A model generated the notes under the pieces. That model was not told the DNA's origin and did no database searches. It saw only the letters and a program-made list of their open reading frames with translations. The position numbers and the translations under genes are program-made. Below are positions 6,301 through 8,623 of a stretch of DNA of 8,623 bases, one piece after another. Positions within the stretch are counted from its first letter, which is position 1; each line of letters opens with the position of its first letter. The DNA lies in NCBI GenBank assembly GCA_903897205.1, contig CAIUAS010000267.1, positions 1-8,623 on the forward strand, in the 5' to 3' direction. This DNA comes from an uncultured Gammaproteobacteria bacterium (GTDB lineage: Bacteria > Pseudomonadota > Gammaproteobacteria > CAIUAS01).

Positions 6301-7575
6301 TTATAGCCTCAGCTGCATGATTTGCGCTACTGTATGAAATGAACCCAATACAATTACTCTATCTTCCACGTGTGCTTGCTTAGTTGCATTTTCATACGCT
6401 TCTTCTACTGTGTTATAGGTATTTACATGAATTAAGCCTGCCCTAGAAAGCGCTTGCGCTAACATTTGCGCATTCGCACCTCGAGGGACTTGTAATCCAC
6501 CCACAAACCATTCTGTTATTTCACTGGCAAGCGCTTTAACGGTTGCTTGCTGATCTTTATCGGCCAACATACCAATGACGGCCAAGGTACGGCCTTTAAT
6601 GGGTTGTGCATGCAATTTTTCAGCTAAATACTTAGCCGCCGCAGGATTATGAGCCACATCTAAAATACAAGTAAATTTATCGTTAAAAACTTGAAAACGC
6701 CCCGCCACTCGGACACGTCGTAAACCCACCACAATGGCTTCTTTGGCAATGGCTAAGGTTGGAGGCAATAAAGTTAATACTTGCAAAACAGCAGCGGCAT
6801 TTTGCAGCGGTATTTTCGGCACAGGCAATTGTGTTAACTGACCAGCTTGGTTTTGCCAACACCATTCTTTCTCATTGATTTGTTCATAATTAAATGCTTT
6901 AGCATAAGTATATAATACTGCGTTGGTCTGCTCTGCCTGCGTTTGAATGCTAGTTGGCATATGGTGATCACCACAAACAACAGGTTTGTGCTTACGCATA
7001 ATACCGGCTTTTTCCATGCCTATTGTTTCACGGTCTGCGCCTAAATATTCCACATGATCCAATTCAATCGTGGTAATTAATGCAATATCCGGATCAACGA
7101 TATTGACCGCATCTAAGCGTCCACCTAAGCCGACTTCTAAAATAACCACATCTAAAGGCACTTGATTAAATAACCATAATGCCGCTAAGGTACCAAATTC
7201 AAAATAAGTGAGTGTAGTATCACCGCGAGCTTGTTCAATAATAATAAAAGCTTCGCATAAGGCAGCATCCGTAACAGCAGCACCATTAATTTTAATACGT
7301 TCGTTATAGCGAATAAGATGAGGTGAAGTATAAGTACCTACTTTATAACCCGCCGATAAAAAGATGCTCTCTAATAAAGCAACCGAAGTGCCTTTACCAT
7401 TCGTTCCCGCCACAGTGATAACAAATTTTGGCAATGGCAACAGTTGCAGGGTTTGTGCCACCTGTTTTATCCGTGCCAAACCTAAATCGATTACCGTTGG
7501 ATGCAAGGTTTCAAGATAGGCCAACCAATCTTGCAACACCGTAAATTGTTTGGGTAAGTTTTTGCTAGTCGGCAT
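6301..7575 (-). CDS. folC: Bifunctional dihydrofolate synthase / folylpolyglutamate synthase
   Basis: FolC joins glutamate to dihydropteroate to make dihydrofolate, then adds further glutamates to folates, using ATP, in the cytoplasm. It belongs to the Mur ligase superfamily. The 424 residues match E. coli FolC (422) along nearly the whole length. The P-loop GTNGKGTS is at 57-64 and SPHL at 84-87. LTYFEFGTLAALWLF is at 122-136 and EVGLGGRLDAVNIVD at 147-161. EKAGI follows at 188-192, its Lys corresponding to the carbamylated Lys of the family. C-terminal domain motifs are DVAHNP at 306-311, VIGMLADKD near 333-341 and GSFHTVA at 411-417. The ATG at 7575 lies inside the end of accD, an 11-base overlap, and no good ribosome binding site precedes it, so translational coupling to accD is likely. 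No key residue appears to be missing. Confidence 0.96.
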   Translation of the reverse strand: MPTSKNLPKQFTVLQDWLAYLETLHPTVIDLGLARIKQVAQTLQLLPLPKFVITVAGTNGKGTSVALLESIFLSAGYKVGTYTSPHLIRYNERIKINGAAVTDAALCEAFIIIEQARGDTTLTYFEFGTLAALWLFNQVPLDVVILEVGLGGRLDAVNIVDPDIALITTIELDHVEYLGADRETIGMEKAGIMRKHKPVVCGDHHMPTSIQTQAEQTNAVLYTYAKAFNYEQINEKEWCWQNQAGQLTQLPVPKIPLQNAAAVLQVLTLLPPTLAIAKEAIVVGLRRVRVAGRFQVFNDKFTCILDVAHNPAAAKYLAEKLHAQPIKGRTLAVIGMLADKDQQATVKALASEITEWFVGGLQVPRGANAQMLAQALSRAGLIHVNTYNTVEEAYENATKQAHVEDRVIVLGSFHTVAQIMQLRL

Positions 7576-8458
7576 AAGTTGGATTATCTAGCGTATTTAA
7601 TTTAATACGCATTAATTTACTGAGTATATTGGCAACTTTTTCACGTAATATACGGCGATCTAAAATCAGATCAATTGCGCCGTGTTCTAATAAAAATTCG
7701 CTACGTTGAAATCCATCCGGTAAGATTTGCCGCACAGTTTGCTCAATAACGCGAGGCCCAGCAAAACCAATTAGCGCTTTAGGTTCAGCGATAATAATAT
7801 CGCCTAACATCGCAAAACTAGCAGAAACACCGCCCATGGTGGGATCTGTTAATACAGAGATAAATGGCAGGCCATGTTCTTTTAATTTTGCCAAGGACGC
7901 ACTAGTTTTTGCCATTTGCATTAAGGAATACAAAGCTTCTTGCATGCGTGCACCACCACTAGCAGAGAAACAAATATAAGGCACATGCGCATCGATAGCG
8001 GCTTGCACTCCTTGCGTAAAACGCTCTCCTACGCCGGCGCCCATTGAACCGCCCATAAAATTAAATTCGAAAGCGGCGGCCACGATTCCCATGCCATATA
8101 ATTGTCCTCGCATAACAACAATGGCTTCTTTTTCTTCGGTGTTTTCTTTTGCTGCTTGTAAGCGATCTTTGTATTTTTTTAAATCTTTGAATTTTAATCG
8201 ATCAATGGCTTCAACTTGAGCGCCAATTTCAATTTTACTGCTTTCTGGATCTAAAAATTGATCTAAACGCTCTCGAGCCGGTATGCGGTGATGATGCTCG
8301 CATTTTGGACAAACACCTAAATTACGCTTTAATTCAGCGCCATAAATAACTGCGCCACAAGCATCGCATTTACTCCATAAACCTTCAGGCACCCCTTTCT
8401 TTTTCTCACTTGATTCAGTGCGAATACCCGAAGTCAATAATTTTTTAAACCAATTCAT
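7565..8458 (-). CDS. accD: Acetyl-CoA carboxylase carboxyltransferase subunit beta
   Basis: AccD with AccA forms the carboxyltransferase that moves CO2 from biotin on AccB to acetyl-CoA, making malonyl-CoA, the committed step of fatty acid synthesis. The 297 residues compare with 304 in E. coli. A four-cysteine zinc ribbon (C31, C34, C50, C53) near the N terminus reproduces the E. coli spacing; in E. coli it also binds nucleic acid. The crotonase-like core carries FEFNFMGGSMGAGVG, then CFSASGGARMQEAL, then DPTMGGVSASFAMLGD and finally GFAGPRVIEQT, all close to E. coli. It lacks the Pro-rich E. coli tail and ends soon after the ILSKLM helix. The ATG at 8458 gives MNWFKKLL, aligning with the E. 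coli start MSWIERI. It is the first gene of the accD-folC-dedD-cvpA operon and probably has its own promoter upstream. Confidence 0.97.
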   Translation of the reverse strand: MNWFKKLLTSGIRTESSEKKKGVPEGLWSKCDACGAVIYGAELKRNLGVCPKCEHHHRIPARERLDQFLDPESSKIEIGAQVEAIDRLKFKDLKKYKDRLQAAKENTEEKEAIVVMRGQLYGMGIVAAAFEFNFMGGSMGAGVGERFTQGVQAAIDAHVPYICFSASGGARMQEALYSLMQMAKTSASLAKLKEHGLPFISVLTDPTMGGVSASFAMLGDIIIAEPKALIGFAGPRVIEQTVRQILPDGFQRSEFLLEHGAIDLILDRRILREKVANILSKLMRIKLNTLDNPTYAD

Positions 8459-8491
8459 ATGGCGACATCCACTTTATGACCAAACTGGCTA

Positions 8492-8521
8492 ACTATAACT
8501 GCACCTGGATTAGTAAAGCAA
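8492..8521 (-). promoter_or_regulatory. Candidate accD promoter
   Basis: On the minus strand TATAGT (8497-8492, five of six consensus bases) lies 18 bases downstream of TTGCTT (8521-8516, weak -35). Transcription would begin near 8485 and leave a leader of about 27 bases before the accD ATG. The -10 box is good and the -35 poor, so confidence is modest. If used, it would drive the whole four-gene operon. Confidence 0.35.
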
Positions 8522-8623
8522 GTTGTTGCTAAAAATGAACAGCAAAGTACTATTACTGGCAAAATTAATTAAGTAAATAGCAATGAGCTGACATTGAATG
8601 GTAAGTGATAGCCTATTTATAAA

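Noticed and set aside
6299..6304. Perfect TATAAT on the minus strand at the end of folC, upstream of dedD.
   Set aside because: It includes the folC stop codon region, and there is no acceptable -35 box 16-18 bases upstream nor an extended -10 TG, so chance in AT-rich DNA is likely.
6035..6337. 100-codon plus-strand open frame antisense to dedD with hydrophobic stretches.
   Set aside because: It mirrors the low-complexity linker and membrane helix of dedD, has no ribosome binding site or family resemblance, and is explained as a shadow frame.
8517..8530. AGCAA-GTTG-TTGCT hairpin upstream of accD.
   Set aside because: A five-pair stem with only a short T-rich flank; it may be part of a terminator for an upstream minus-strand gene but is too small to support.
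8510..8623. Minus-strand frame open from the right edge for 37 codons to a TAA at 8512-8510.
   Set aside because: It could be the tail of an upstream gene, but the translated sequence is AT-driven and low in recognisable features, and its end overlaps the candidate accD promoter. Bases beyond the window are needed.
8598..8623. Plus-strand ATG at 8598 open to the right edge (MVSDSLFI).
   Set aside because: Only eight codons are visible and there is no ribosome binding site.
1..8623. Search for CRISPR arrays, tRNA genes, insertion sequences and direct repeats.
   Set aside because: No regularly spaced repeats, cloverleaf-like segments, transposase motifs or long terminal repeats were seen by eye; coding density is too high to hide large elements.

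Overview
The window is about 8.6 kb of AT-rich, tightly packed bacterial chromosome. It reads as housekeeping DNA from a gammaproteobacterium. AccD, FolC, CvpA and CysS can be matched almost residue by residue to their E. coli counterparts, accD-folC-dedD-cvpA is a typical gammaproteobacterial gene order, and lpxH shows a Gram-negative cell with lipid A. The AT-rich codons, the second-type GltX and the long coiled-coil protein of unknown function would fit a host-associated member of the Legionellales (Coxiella/Legionella relatives). That placement is an inference; no rRNA or other decisive marker is present.

Left part (1-2528, minus strand): gltX is followed 12 bases later by cysS, which runs off the left edge after 371 codons. 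Both are class I aminoacyl-tRNA synthetases and are probably co-transcribed. The GltX looks like the GluRS2 type rather than the canonical one: it has P-L-S-K-R in the KMSKS position and lacks one ligand of the E. coli zinc site. Next, lpxH (plus strand, 2622-3341) is divergent from gltX across a short intergenic region. All seven E. coli LpxH metal-binding residues sit at identical numbers if translation starts at 2622.

Middle (3342-4883): a short intergenic region with a hairpin and a reasonable sigma70-type promoter precedes a 490-residue protein I do not recognise (plus strand). It is soluble-looking, rich in Gln, Asn and Lys and largely coiled coil, with a helix-turn-helix-like segment near the N terminus, a run of five Asp, and a disordered basic tail with an acidic patch. 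It is the least ordinary item in the window and could be a secreted effector or a structural protein; the sequence alone does not decide.

Right part (4880-8458, minus strand): accD-folC-dedD-cvpA form a compact operon with one 11-base overlap and gaps of 39 and 2 bases. It links malonyl-CoA synthesis, folate metabolism, a SPOR-domain septal protein and an inner-membrane protein. purF, which follows cvpA in E. coli and many relatives, is absent. Instead the operon collides tail to tail with the unknown gene, the two stop codons overlapping. The last 165 bases hold a candidate accD promoter and no gene I can support. I found no tRNA, rRNA, CRISPR array, insertion sequence or attachment site.
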